From RDXT01 sp033762375 (GTDB lineage Bacteria; Bacteroidota; Bacteroidia; J057), in NCBI GenBank assembly GCA_033762375.1, contig JANRLQ010000027.1, positions 1-64,000 of the forward strand: a stretch of DNA of 64,000 nt, written 5' to 3'. Position numbers and translations under genes: made by a program. This document shows, piece by piece, positions 44,110 to 52,924 of this stretch; positions within the stretch are counted from its first letter, which is position 1; each line of letters starts with the position of its first letter. The notes beneath the pieces are model-generated. The model saw only the letters and a program-made list of their open reading frames with translations. It was not told the origin of the DNA and did not search any database.

Positions 44110-47100
44110 ATGAACCGTATCTTGTTGCTGGCACTGATAGGTGCCAGTGTTGTAGTATATGCATGCCAGCCTGGCCATGCACGCCGGCGGGACCGGATTC
44201 AGGTACTGATGTATACCGAGGCCGGCCAGGCCGGTGATACCTGGGTGCAGGACCTGCTGCTGGCTGCACAGGCAGCCGACATGACGGTGCGGACGACCAC
44301 CGACCGCCGCGCCTTACACCTGGATTCCCTGTCGAAGTACAGCGTTTTGGTGCTGGCCGGAGCCAGGCCAGACGCGTTCAGGCCCGTGCATACCACCGCC
44401 ATCGAAGCGTATGTGCAGGCGGGCGGGGGACTGGTATCCCTGGGTTCGCCGCTCACCCGGCCTTATACCTGGCCCTGGTATGAGCCCATCGGCATGCCCG
44501 ATACGATCCCGGCGGCCTTCAGGGCACACAAGACCCGGAGCGGGCCAGGAGCGGGCTGGGTACAGCGGGCCTATGACGGAGGACATATCGCAATATTTCA
44601 GGGGGACCCTGCCACCGTATTGCCGGAATCGTTTCAGGCGCAGTTTGCGGCGGTCCTTCGGTATACAGCTGGTGACAATCAGGTGGATCTGCGCCGTATC
44701 CGGACCCGGCTGGCCCCGGCTGACAACCGGTTTACCCGATCGGTACTTTCAGCAGGGCTGGATGAACCCATGGAGCTGACCGTCCTGCCAGATGGGGTTG
44801 TATTGTTTATTGAGCGAAAAGGTGCCTTCAAGCGCTATGACCCCGTCTCAGGTCAAACTCAAACCCTGAAGACCGTGCCCGTCTGCACCACCGGCAATTA
44901 TGAAGATGGGATGCTGGGCATCACCGCCGACCCTCATTTTGCGGACAACCATTATATATACCTCTACTATTCGCCCGCCTGCGACCTGGGGGTACAACGC
45001 CTCTCCCGGTTCACGATGTGGCAAACCGACTCCGTGATCTGGGCCTCCGAAAAAGTCATCCTGGATGTGCCCGTACAGCGCGAGACCTGCTGCCACTCAG
45101 GCGGTTCGCTGACATTCGGGCCTGACGGATGCCTCTACCTCTCCACCGGAGACAATACCGACCCGGGGGCCGCTGACGGATACGCCCCCCTCGACGAGCG
45201 CCCCGGACGGGCCCCCCAGGATGCCCAGAAGTCTGCGGGCAACACCCACGACCTGCGGGGCAAGGTATTGCGTATTCGCCCCACCCCGTACGGCGGCTAC
45301 AGCATCCCCGCTGGCAATCTTTTTCCCGCAGACGGCACCCGGGGTCGCCCGGAGATATATGCGATGGGCATGCGAAATCCCTTTCGGATTTCAGTAGATG
45401 CCCGGCGGGGCTGGTTGTATTGGGGGGATGTCGGGCCCGAGAGCACCGTTCCGGGTCGCTACGGACCCGAGACCTATGACGAGATCAACCAATGCCGCGA
45501 GCCGGGTTTTTATGGATGGCCGTATTTTGTGGGCCCCAACCGGGCTTATACTGACCGGGATTTTGCGGCAGATACCGTAGGCGCAGCCTTTGACCCCGCC
45601 AGCCCCGTCAACTATTCCCCCCACAACACAGGAGCCCGCGTCCTCCCGCCTGCCCGCCCTGCCTTTCTAGCCTACACCAAACCACCGATGCAGCAGTACC
45701 CGATGTTGGGAGCAGGCTCCAGCACGGCGATGGCCGGTCCTGTATATTATCCCCCGGCTGCGGGGACCTCCTCTACAGCCTTTCCGGCCTACTTTGAAGG
45801 GGTATTGTTCATCTACGAGTGGGCCAGGAGCTGGATACAGGCCGTAACCCTGGACAGCGCCGGCAACCCGTACAAAATTGAGCCCTTTTTGCCAGATATG
45901 CCCCTCTCCAAACCGATAGACATGGAGTTCGGGCCGGATGGCTCCATGTACCTTCTGGAGTACGGCAAAGATTATTTCCTCAAAAACCCGGAGGCACGGC
46001 TTGTCAGGATCACCTATGCCGCAGGCAACCGCGCACCAGTGCCCAGTATTACCCTGGACCGGCCGGCGGGGGCAGCTCCGCATACCGTACAGGCATCAGC
46101 AGCCGGGTCATTTGACCACGACGAGCGCGATTCCCTCACCTATGAGTGGTTTTTTGTGGCCGGACAGGCCCCCCAGGCCACAGGCCGGGAGGCGCGGTTT
46201 ACCTTCTCGCAGCCCGGCACCTATCCTGTACAGGTACGCGTGCGGGATGCACAGGGAGGCGTCGCGACGGCAGAGGCCACCGTACACGTCGGCAATGCCC
46301 CGCCCGCCGTGACCATCCACTACGCAGGCAATCAGTCCTTCTTTTTCCCGGGAGAGACCGTCGGGTATCAGGTACAGATTCAGGACGCAGAGGACGAGGC
46401 AGCCGGAGGGATCCGGCCCCAAAATACCTCCGTGATCTGGCAGTACGTAGATCATCCCGGTGATGCTGCGGCACATCTCGGCGGGACCCGGCCAGCCGAT
46501 CATGCCGCCTCCCTGGTGTATGCCGCCGGCCTGCAGCAGATGCAGGCCAGCGACTGTATGTCCTGCCATGCGATGGATCACTACTCAGCCGGGCCGGGAT
46601 ATGTCGCCGTAGCCCAGCGGTACGCAGGACAACCCGGAGCTGCCGACCAGCTGGTCGCCAAGATATACAACGGCGGCAGCGGCAACTGGGGCAATAAACT
46701 CATGCCCGGTCACCCCCAGCATACCCACGACGAGATCCGGGTGATGGTACAATATATCCTCTCCCTGGCCGACAACCAGGGACTCCCCGCACAGGGAAGC
46801 CTGACCGCCTCCCGTGCGTACAAACCCGGTGGTGCCTATCTCCTGGCGGCCACCTATACCGACCAGGGCGGTGGCGGACAGCCGCCCATCAGCCAGCGGG
46901 AGACACGCCTCCTGCGGCACCCCCGCCTCCAGGCAGAAGAAGGTGACGAAAAAGCAGGACTGGAGCTCTTCACCGTCGGCATCAACCGCGACATCGCCTC
47001 CATGGCCTCCTACGAAAAAGGCTGGATACGATATGACCAGCTTGACCTGCATGAGATCAGACAAGCCCTCATCCAGATCAGCAGTTATGGAGGCGGACTG

Positions 47101-47322
47101 GTCAGCCTCCGGCTCGACAGCCTCGACGGACCTAAGTGGGGCCAGATACGCCTCCTGCCCGGCCCCTCGACAACCCTGGCCGCTAACTTTGAAGTGCCCT
47201 GGAAACAACTTTCCATACCCCTCAGCCCCATGACGGGCCGCCATGATGTATACCTGATCATGGAGCCCGCGATACCCGGCCAACTCTCGCTCGTCACCGA
47301 CTGGGTCGAATGGAAAAAATAA
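44110..47322 (+). CDS. Lipoprotein: ThuA-like, GSDH propeller, PKD, cytochrome c and CBM6-like domains
   Basis: A 1070-residue lipoprotein. The ATG at 44110 gives lipobox Cys19 (IGASVVVYAC). Order: a ThuA-like part (about 25-200, with SLGSPLTRPYTW), a PQQ-type sugar dehydrogenase propeller (about 210-620: GMLGITADPHF, CCHSGGSLTFGPDG, LRGKVLRIRPTPYGG by region, EPGFYGWPYFVG), PKD (about 640-720), a cytochrome c domain with heme motif CMSCH at 816-820 and axial-Met candidate in GNKLMPGHP, and a C-terminal carbohydrate-binding part. Such fusions occur in many Bacteroidota and are thought to oxidise sugars and hand electrons to the attached heme. No T9SS tail is present; anchoring is by lipid. 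Confidence 0.88.
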   Translation: MNRILLLALIGASVVVYACQPGHARRRDRIQVLMYTEAGQAGDTWVQDLLLAAQAADMTVRTTTDRRALHLDSLSKYSVLVLAGARPDAFRPVHTTAIEAYVQAGGGLVSLGSPLTRPYTWPWYEPIGMPDTIPAAFRAHKTRSGPGAGWVQRAYDGGHIAIFQGDPATVLPESFQAQFAAVLRYTAGDNQVDLRRIRTRLAPADNRFTRSVLSAGLDEPMELTVLPDGVVLFIERKGAFKRYDPVSGQTQTLKTVPVCTTGNYEDGMLGITADPHFADNHYIYLYYSPACDLGVQRLSRFTMWQTDSVIWASEKVILDVPVQRETCCHSGGSLTFGPDGCLYLSTGDNTDPGAADGYAPLDERPGRAPQDAQKSAGNTHDLRGKVLRIRPTPYGGYSIPAGNLFPADGTRGRPEIYAMGMRNPFRISVDARRGWLYWGDVGPESTVPGRYGPETYDEINQCREPGFYGWPYFVGPNRAYTDRDFAADTVGAAFDPASPVNYSPHNTGARVLPPARPAFLAYTKPPMQQYPMLGAGSSTAMAGPVYYPPAAGTSSTAFPAYFEGVLFIYEWARSWIQAVTLDSAGNPYKIEPFLPDMPLSKPIDMEFGPDGSMYLLEYGKDYFLKNPEARLVRITYAAGNRAPVPSITLDRPAGAAPHTVQASAAGSFDHDERDSLTYEWFFVAGQAPQATGREARFTFSQPGTYPVQVRVRDAQGGVATAEATVHVGNAPPAVTIHYAGNQSFFFPGETVGYQVQIQDAEDEAAGGIRPQNTSVIWQYVDHPGDAAAHLGGTRPADHAASLVYAAGLQQMQASDCMSCHAMDHYSAGPGYVAVAQRYAGQPGAADQLVAKIYNGGSGNWGNKLMPGHPQHTHDEIRVMVQYILSLADNQGLPAQGSLTASRAYKPGGAYLLAATYTDQGGGGQPPISQRETRLLRHPRLQAEEGDEKAGLELFTVGINRDIASMASYEKGWIRYDQLDLHEIRQALIQISSYGGGLVSLRLDSLDGPKWGQIRLLPGPSTTLAANFEVPWKQLSIPLSPMTGRHDVYLIMEPAIPGQLSLVTDWVEWKK

Positions 47323-47360
47323 GCCGCCTGCCACCTATCCCTTACGATCTTTTCCGGTAC

Positions 47361-47470
47361 CTGGGGCGTGCCCGCTTCGCTGCCAGCATGGCAGCTCGCG
47401 GTCGGGCTATCCGCAGTAGTCCTCCTTCGTCCGGGCTACTTGCTCCTATCCCTCACGCATCACAGGCATC
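47361..47470. repeat. Candidate dispersed repeat element with hairpin core
   Basis: The stretch ggggcgtgccc ... ggtcgggctatccgc encloses a 7-bp hairpin (gctgcca gca tggcagc, 47379-47395). The frame GGCGTGCCC...TCGGGCTATCCGC is one I recall from intergenic spacers of many Bacteroidota. A second copy is not in this window. The rest up to 47554 holds simple repeats of aactcctaactc just before the next start. Confidence 0.45.
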
Positions 47471-47554
47471 CGCCAGCTCAGGCCTGCCAGCATCGCTTTG
47501 CGACTGCCTGATCCCTCACCCCTAACGCCCAACTCTTAACTCCTAACTCCTCCT

Positions 47555-48922
47555 ATGCCAACACCTGACTTTTCCCGAAGATCCTTTCTCAAAACTGCCG
47601 CTGCTGCCGGAGCAGGTGTATCCCTCCTCGGATTTGAATTTCCGGTGCCCGCTGACCCCGACAAAAAAGTACGGATGGGGTTCATCGGCGTGGGCCTGCG
47701 CGGGCGTGACCACCTCGACCTTGCCCTGAGACGGCCTGATACCGAGGTCAAAGCCATATGTGACATTGACCCGGCTGCGATTGCGGCTGCTCAGACCCAG
47801 ATACGGGAGGCTGGGCGCAAGGAAGCGGCTGTATATCAGCAGGATGCAGAAGACTTCCGGCGCATGCTCCAGCGCGGTGACCTGGATGCCGTCGTCATCG
47901 CTACCCCCTGGGAGTGGCACGTGCCCATGGCCGTAGCAGCCATGAGAGCCGGTGTCCGTCCCGGTATCGAGGTGCCCGCTGCTGTTACCCTGGAGGAGTG
48001 CTGGGACCTGGTGGATACCTTTGAGGCCACGGGCGTCCCCTGTATGATCCTGGAGAATGTCTGCTACCGCCGAGACGTCATGGCCGTCCTGCACATGGTC
48101 CGGCAGGATATGTTTGGTGAGTTGCTCCACCTGGAGTGTGGGTACCAGCACGACCTGCGCGAAGTCAAGTTTAATGACGGCAAACAACCCTATGGCGGCG
48201 GAGTTGAGTTTGGCGAAAAAGGATTTTCGGAAGCCAAATGGCGCACCCGCCACGCAGTCCTCCGCAATGGAGACTTGTATCCGACACACGGGCTCGGCCC
48301 GGTCGCCGTCATGCTGGACATCAACCGCGGCAACCGTTTTATCTCCCTCAATGCATTTGCGACCAAAGCCCGCGGCCTGCACAAGTATATCGTGACACAC
48401 GGCGGCGAGGACCATCCCAATGCCCAGGTGGAGTTTAAACTGGGGGACATTATCACCACGATGCTGCGCACCCAGCAGGGGGAGACCGTGCTGATCTCCC
48501 ATGATACCAATAGCCCCCGTCCGTATTCCCTCGGATTCAGGGTGCAGGGGACCCAGGGCATCTGGATGGACCTGAATCAGTCACTGTACATCGAGGGGGT
48601 GAGTCCGGAGGCTCATCGCTGGGAGCGTGCGCAGCCCTATCTGGACAAGTACGATCACCCGCTCTGGAAGCGGTACGGAGGTGACGCCTCAGGTGCCGGA
48701 CACGGCGGTATGGACTTTTTTGTGCTGCATGCCTTTATTGAGTCCACCAAACGACAGGTGCCCCCGCCGCTTGATGTCTATGATGCAGCCGCATGGAGTG
48801 CGGTTTCCGCCCTTTCAGAGCAGTCTATTGCACAGGGAGGAGCTTCGGTGGTATTCCCGGACTTTACCCGCGGGAAATGGATGAACCGTACCGCACTTTT
48901 TGCGCCGGACGATACGTACTGA
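47555..48922 (+). CDS. GH109-like Gfo/Idh/MocA oxidoreductase
   Basis: A 455-residue protein with a Tat-type export signal (RRSFLKTAAAAGAGVSLLG). The Rossmann NAD-binding part starts at KVRMGFIGVGLRGRDH. The substrate domain matches the family of GH109 alpha-N-acetylgalactosaminidases: LECGYQHDLREVKFND, GEKGFSEAKWRTRHA, GDLYPTHGLGPV, HGGMDFFVLHAFIES. GH109 enzymes hydrolyse glycosides through an NAD-dependent oxidation-elimination route. A different sugar oxidoreductase cannot be excluded. It lies after the sugar-dehydrogenase lipoprotein gene with 230 bases between, and a strong hairpin follows at 48967-48999. Confidence 0.85.
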   Translation: MPTPDFSRRSFLKTAAAAGAGVSLLGFEFPVPADPDKKVRMGFIGVGLRGRDHLDLALRRPDTEVKAICDIDPAAIAAAQTQIREAGRKEAAVYQQDAEDFRRMLQRGDLDAVVIATPWEWHVPMAVAAMRAGVRPGIEVPAAVTLEECWDLVDTFEATGVPCMILENVCYRRDVMAVLHMVRQDMFGELLHLECGYQHDLREVKFNDGKQPYGGGVEFGEKGFSEAKWRTRHAVLRNGDLYPTHGLGPVAVMLDINRGNRFISLNAFATKARGLHKYIVTHGGEDHPNAQVEFKLGDIITTMLRTQQGETVLISHDTNSPRPYSLGFRVQGTQGIWMDLNQSLYIEGVSPEAHRWERAQPYLDKYDHPLWKRYGGDASGAGHGGMDFFVLHAFIESTKRQVPPPLDVYDAAAWSAVSALSEQSIAQGGASVVFPDFTRGKWMNRTALFAPDDTY

Positions 48923-48966
48923 TGTAGCAGGGTAGGAGCCCGTCAGGTAATCAACACAGCTGGAGA

Positions 48967-48999
48967 AGGTCCCGGCTCACGGCAAGTGAGCCGGGACCT
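48967..48999. terminator. Perfect 14-bp hairpin between convergent genes
   Basis: The arms aggtcccggctcac and gtgagccgggacct are perfect complements with loop ggcaa. It stands between the GH109-like gene and the leftward HerA-like gene and probably serves both. Confidence 0.8.
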
Positions 49000-49003
49000 G
49001 TAT

Positions 49004-50566
49004 TTATCGCCGCTTGCGGCTGCCGCCGCCGATGCCCAGTACCCCCAGCAGCCCCCGCGTCAGCTCCCGCGCGACGGTGCGCCCGATCTGGCGGGCCATC
49101 GGATTAGCGGCTATCTGCTCAATCACTGTTTTTTCGCGGCGGCCCCCTCCCCGGGAGGAGGTCTCGCGGGCTTTTTCCTGCTGAGCCTTCAACTCTGCCT
49201 GATGGGCTTCTTCCTGCGCCTCCTCAATTTTGGCACTGAGGATTTCCAGGGCGCTGTCCCGCTCCACGGCCTGGTTGTATTTTTTGACCATCGCCGAGCG
49301 GTTGTTGATGGCGGCGATCTCCTCATCCGTCAGGATGTCCATCCGCGACTGTGGACCACGCATCATCGTATGCACCAGCGGTGTCGGGATTCCTTTTTCA
49401 TTCAGCCCGGTCACCAGTGCTTCCCCGATCCCCATCTCCGTGATGAGGGACTCCAGGTCATAAAACGACGTCTCCGGAAAGTTCTGCACCGCCAGTTTGA
49501 TGCCCTGCCGGTCTTTGGCCGTAAAAGCCCGCAGCGCGTGCTGTACCTTGAGGCCCAGCTGCCCCAGCACTGCTTCCGGTATATCTGTCGGGGTTTGGGT
49601 GATAAAAAAGATACCCACCCCTTTAGAGCGTATCAGCTTGATGATGCTCTCTATCTGATCCAGCAGCTCGTCAGAGGCATTGGCAAAAATCAGGTGTGCT
49701 TCATCTATAAACAACATCAGCTCCGGGCGGTCAGCATCCCCCCGCTCCGGAAAGGTGCTGTAAATCTCGGCCAGCAGGCTCATCATAAAGGTCGAAAACA
49801 GGCCGGGTTTGTCCTGTATATCATTCAGCCGCAGCACCGAGACATATCCCAGGCCCTGGTCATTAACCCGGCACAGATCCCGCACCTCAAAGGACGGCTC
49901 ACCAAAAAACGTGGCAGCCCCCTGCTGTTCCAAGGCCAATACCTTGCGCAGGATGGTACCCACAGAGCTGGAGGCGATTTGGCCATACGCTTTTTCTGCT
50001 TCCTCCCGACCCTCGTTGGTCATGTACTGGAGGGTTTTTTTGAAGTCTTCCAGGTCAAGCAGGGGGAGTTTGTGGTCATCGGCATACTTAAACACCACCG
50101 ACACCACCCCGGTCTGAACCTCACTCAGGTCGAGGATGCGGGAGAAAAGTACAGGACCAAACTCCGTCACCGTAGCCCGCAGGCGTACACCGGGTTGGTC
50201 GGAGAGGGAGAGAAACTCCACGGGACTTCCCGCCAGGGTGACAGGCAGACCGATTTTTTGCTGGCGTTCTTCAAGGCGGGGGCTGGTAGTGCCTGGCATA
50301 GCCACCCCGCTCAGGTCTCCCTTGATGTCCATCACCAGGCTGGAGATACCGAGCAGCGAGAGTTGCTCAGCCATCATCTGGAGGGTTTTGGTTTTACCGG
50401 TACCTGTAGCGCCAGCGATCAGGCCGTGGCGGTTGAGGGTGCGGAGCGGGAGTTGTACCAGGCTGCCGGTCTGGGTTTCGTTTTCAAACATAGCGCCTCC
50501 CAGCACCAGGGTGTCCCCGCTAAAAGTATAACCTTTTTGGAGCGTCTCAAGAAAGTTCGTTTTCAT
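49004..50566 (-). CDS. HerA-like DUF853 (YjgR-type) ATPase
   Basis: A 520-residue cytoplasmic ATPase. The ATG at 50566 opens the typical MKTNFLETLQKGY; the frame continues upstream into unlikely sequence and is not used. Walker A GATGTGKTKTL, MDIKGDLSG, and Walker B LMLFIDEAHLIF are present, with a helical insert and the block ITQTPTDIPEAVLGQLG. The C-terminus is a long charged helix (EILSAKIEEAQEEAHQAEL) ending in a basic tail (GGGSRKRR). The family is related to HerA/FtsK translocases but its task is not established. It precedes recQ on the same strand with about 155 bases between, so both might act on DNA, but an operon is not sure. Confidence 0.88.
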   Translation of the reverse strand: MKTNFLETLQKGYTFSGDTLVLGGAMFENETQTGSLVQLPLRTLNRHGLIAGATGTGKTKTLQMMAEQLSLLGISSLVMDIKGDLSGVAMPGTTSPRLEERQQKIGLPVTLAGSPVEFLSLSDQPGVRLRATVTEFGPVLFSRILDLSEVQTGVVSVVFKYADDHKLPLLDLEDFKKTLQYMTNEGREEAEKAYGQIASSSVGTILRKVLALEQQGAATFFGEPSFEVRDLCRVNDQGLGYVSVLRLNDIQDKPGLFSTFMMSLLAEIYSTFPERGDADRPELMLFIDEAHLIFANASDELLDQIESIIKLIRSKGVGIFFITQTPTDIPEAVLGQLGLKVQHALRAFTAKDRQGIKLAVQNFPETSFYDLESLITEMGIGEALVTGLNEKGIPTPLVHTMMRGPQSRMDILTDEEIAAINNRSAMVKKYNQAVERDSALEILSAKIEEAQEEAHQAELKAQQEKARETSSRGGGRREKTVIEQIAANPMARQIGRTVARELTRGLLGVLGIGGGSRKRR

Positions 50567-50721
50567 TTGCAGAAAAGTTGAATCAAGCCCGCCTGCTGCA
50601 TGGCTGACAGCACAAAGTAAGGATATTTCAGGGGAATGGCATAATATCCGGCGGGGAAGTTTCCGGGTACCTGCTCCGGTCTTTTCGCCCGGCCTTGGCC
50701 GGGCAGGGGAGATCACAGGGC

Positions 50722-52545
50722 TCAGGACGGGCGTTTTTCGCGGCGGGCGAGGTACTCGTGTACCGTCAGGAGGATATCATCCCCGTACTGCTCCAGTTTG
50801 CGTACACCGATCCCGGAGATATCAGCAAGCGACGCATGACTTTGCGGAAACCACCGGGCGATCTCCTGGAGTGTCGCATCGGAGAGGACCAGGTACGGTG
50901 CCAGTTCGTACTCACGGGCGATCCGGGTGCGCATCCGCCGCAGGGCTTCAAACAGATCTGTATCGTAGGGGCGTACCACGGATTTTTCGGTAGTGGGGGG
51001 AGCGGTCGCAGGCTCGGGCGGGCGCACGAGTTCGACTTTTTTGTCATGCAGCAGCACGCTCCGTCCTGCCTCTGTCACCGTCAGGACTTGACCACCCTCC
51101 CAGCTCAGCTCGGCCAGGCCCAGGTGGAGGAGCTGCAGGATAACGTATTGCCACCTGGCAGCACTCAGGTCACTGCCGACCCCATATGTTTTGAGCTGGT
51201 CAAGGCCTTTTTCGGTGATTTCCTTTCGGGATGATCCCCGCAGGACATCTATCACCAGGGCCATGGTCGCGTGTGTGCGCATACGGGCAATCGCAGAGAG
51301 TGCTTTCTGGGCCAGGATGGTTCCATCAAACCGCACCGGCGGATTGAGACATACATCACAGCGCCCGCAGGCTACCTCCCGGTGCTCCCCAAAGTACCCC
51401 AGCAAAATCCGCCGGCGGCATACCTGTGCACGGGCGTAGGCCTCCATCCGCTGGAGTTTGGCTTCCAGCAACTCGCGCTGAGGGCTCTCGGCTACGATCT
51501 CACGCCGGCGCAGGACATCTGCCAGGGTGTACAGCAGCAGGGTGTCGCCCGGCAGTCCATCCCGCCCCGCCCGTCCGATCTCCTGATAATAACTCTCCAG
51601 GCTGCCCGGCAGGTGATAATGGATCACCCAGCGTACATTGGACTTGTCTATGCCCATCCCGAAGGCCAGGGTAGCGCAGATGATCGGTACCCGGTCATAG
51701 ATAAAATCATCCTGGACCTGGGCACGGGCCTCGTCTGGCATACCGGCATGGTAGCACGCCACCGAAAACCCCTGCTGCTGAAGGCGGGCAGTCAATGTTT
51801 CGGTGCTCTTGCGGGTCATGCAGTAGATGATGCCTACCTGCCCCGGCCGGCGCTGGATAAACTGCACCACCTGCCTGAACCGGTCCTGGACGGGTTTGAC
51901 GGTCAGGCTGAGGTTAGGCCGGTCAAATGATGCAACAAAAATGGCCGGATCCCGGAGACTGAGCTGCCGGAGAATGTCCTGCCGGGTGGTTTTGTCGGCT
52001 GTAGCCGTAAAGGCGCCTACCGGCACCAGGGGGAAGGTCTGTTTGATGTACCGGAGCCGGGTGTACTCGGGCCGGAAGTCATGGCCCCATTGGCTGATAC
52101 AGTGGGCCTCGTCTATGGCAAACAGACTGATTTTGATCCGTTGTAAGGTTTGGAGGACCTCCGCTGTCAGGAGTTTTTCGGGCGAAATATACAACAGCCG
52201 GGTCTCGATGATCCCCACTGAGTCGAGGACCGCTGTCTGTTCTTCCCGGGTTTGGGTACTGTTGAGATAGGCCGCAGGCACACCATTGGCACGCAAGCCG
52301 CCTACCTGGTCCTTCATGAGGGCGATCAGGGGAGATACGACCACACAGACCCCCGGCAGTACCAGGGCTGGTACCTGAAAACAAACGGACTTGCCTCCGC
52401 CGGTTGGCATGAGTGCCACAGTATCGCGCCCTGACAGCAGTGATGCGACAATCTCCGCCTGCAAGGGCCTGAAACTGTCATACCCAAAATACTGCTTGAG
52501 TGCTTCACGAGCTTTGTCCAACGATACCACGTGACGAAGATACAC
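50722..52545 (-). CDS. recQ: ATP-dependent DNA helicase RecQ
   Basis: A 607-residue superfamily-2 helicase. Walker A MPTGGGKS is at 46-53, DEAH at 145-148 (AIDEAHCISQWGHDFRPEY), and motif VI appears as QEIGRAGRDG. Zinc-binding Cys residues follow (QVCRRRILLGYFGE, CGRCDVC), then the winged-helix RQC part and a C-terminal HRDC domain (about 525-600). RecQ unwinds recombination and replication-fork intermediates. The start is uncertain: only GTG codons at 52545 and 52530 fit, and an intrinsic terminator ends at 52546, so the mRNA leader would be almost absent. Length is typical. Confidence 0.93.
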   Translation of the reverse strand: MYLRHVVSLDKAREALKQYFGYDSFRPLQAEIVASLLSGRDTVALMPTGGGKSVCFQVPALVLPGVCVVVSPLIALMKDQVGGLRANGVPAAYLNSTQTREEQTAVLDSVGIIETRLLYISPEKLLTAEVLQTLQRIKISLFAIDEAHCISQWGHDFRPEYTRLRYIKQTFPLVPVGAFTATADKTTRQDILRQLSLRDPAIFVASFDRPNLSLTVKPVQDRFRQVVQFIQRRPGQVGIIYCMTRKSTETLTARLQQQGFSVACYHAGMPDEARAQVQDDFIYDRVPIICATLAFGMGIDKSNVRWVIHYHLPGSLESYYQEIGRAGRDGLPGDTLLLYTLADVLRRREIVAESPQRELLEAKLQRMEAYARAQVCRRRILLGYFGEHREVACGRCDVCLNPPVRFDGTILAQKALSAIARMRTHATMALVIDVLRGSSRKEITEKGLDQLKTYGVGSDLSAARWQYVILQLLHLGLAELSWEGGQVLTVTEAGRSVLLHDKKVELVRPPEPATAPPTTEKSVVRPYDTDLFEALRRMRTRIAREYELAPYLVLSDATLQEIARWFPQSHASLADISGIGVRKLEQYGDDILLTVHEYLARREKRPS

Positions 52546-52574
52546 AAAAAAAGCCGCCGGATGATACCAGCGGC
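52546..52574 (-). terminator. Intrinsic terminator directly before the recQ start
   Basis: On the minus strand an 8-bp stem with one G-T pair (gccgctgg / ccggcggc, loop tatcat) is followed by seven T. It would end leftward transcription just upstream of the recQ start codon. Confidence 0.75.
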
Positions 52575-52695
52575 AGGATACAAAAAGAGCAATGCAAAAG
52601 GCCCCTGTTATTCAGGCACTTGCATTGCCCCCTACTTAACTACATCTAACCTAAAAACTAACTCGATTGCTAACGTATATCTTGAGGGATTTGTT
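52546..52695 (-). ncRNA. Candidate small RNA or recQ attenuator leader
   Basis: Leftward from about 52695 the sequence has no coding frame but strong structure: a 9-bp stem pairs 52589-52597 with 52619-52627 (gcaatgcaa and ttgcattgc), followed on the minus strand by TCTTTTTG, and then the terminator at 52546-52574. A weak promoter-like tatcttaa lies around 52700. Two successive hairpins, each with a T-run, suggest either a 100-150-base RNA or an attenuated leader. The 5' end is a guess. Confidence 0.35.
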
Positions 52696-52924
52696 ATTAA
52701 GATACGAAAATCTGGGTAAATGGGTTTTCAGGAATCTGCCCTGGCACAGGTCCTCCCAGCAAGTTTTACAATTACTGTGCCTGATTTTCCGGCGTTACAA
52801 AAGGTTTTGCGAACGGAAATACAGGGTGTATTTGCTGTCTGGATGGTTGTGTATTTGGCAAAATGTTTAACTTGAAGGTCCAAACCCACGTAAGGGTGTC
52901 TCAATAATTGTCCAAAAACGCAAC

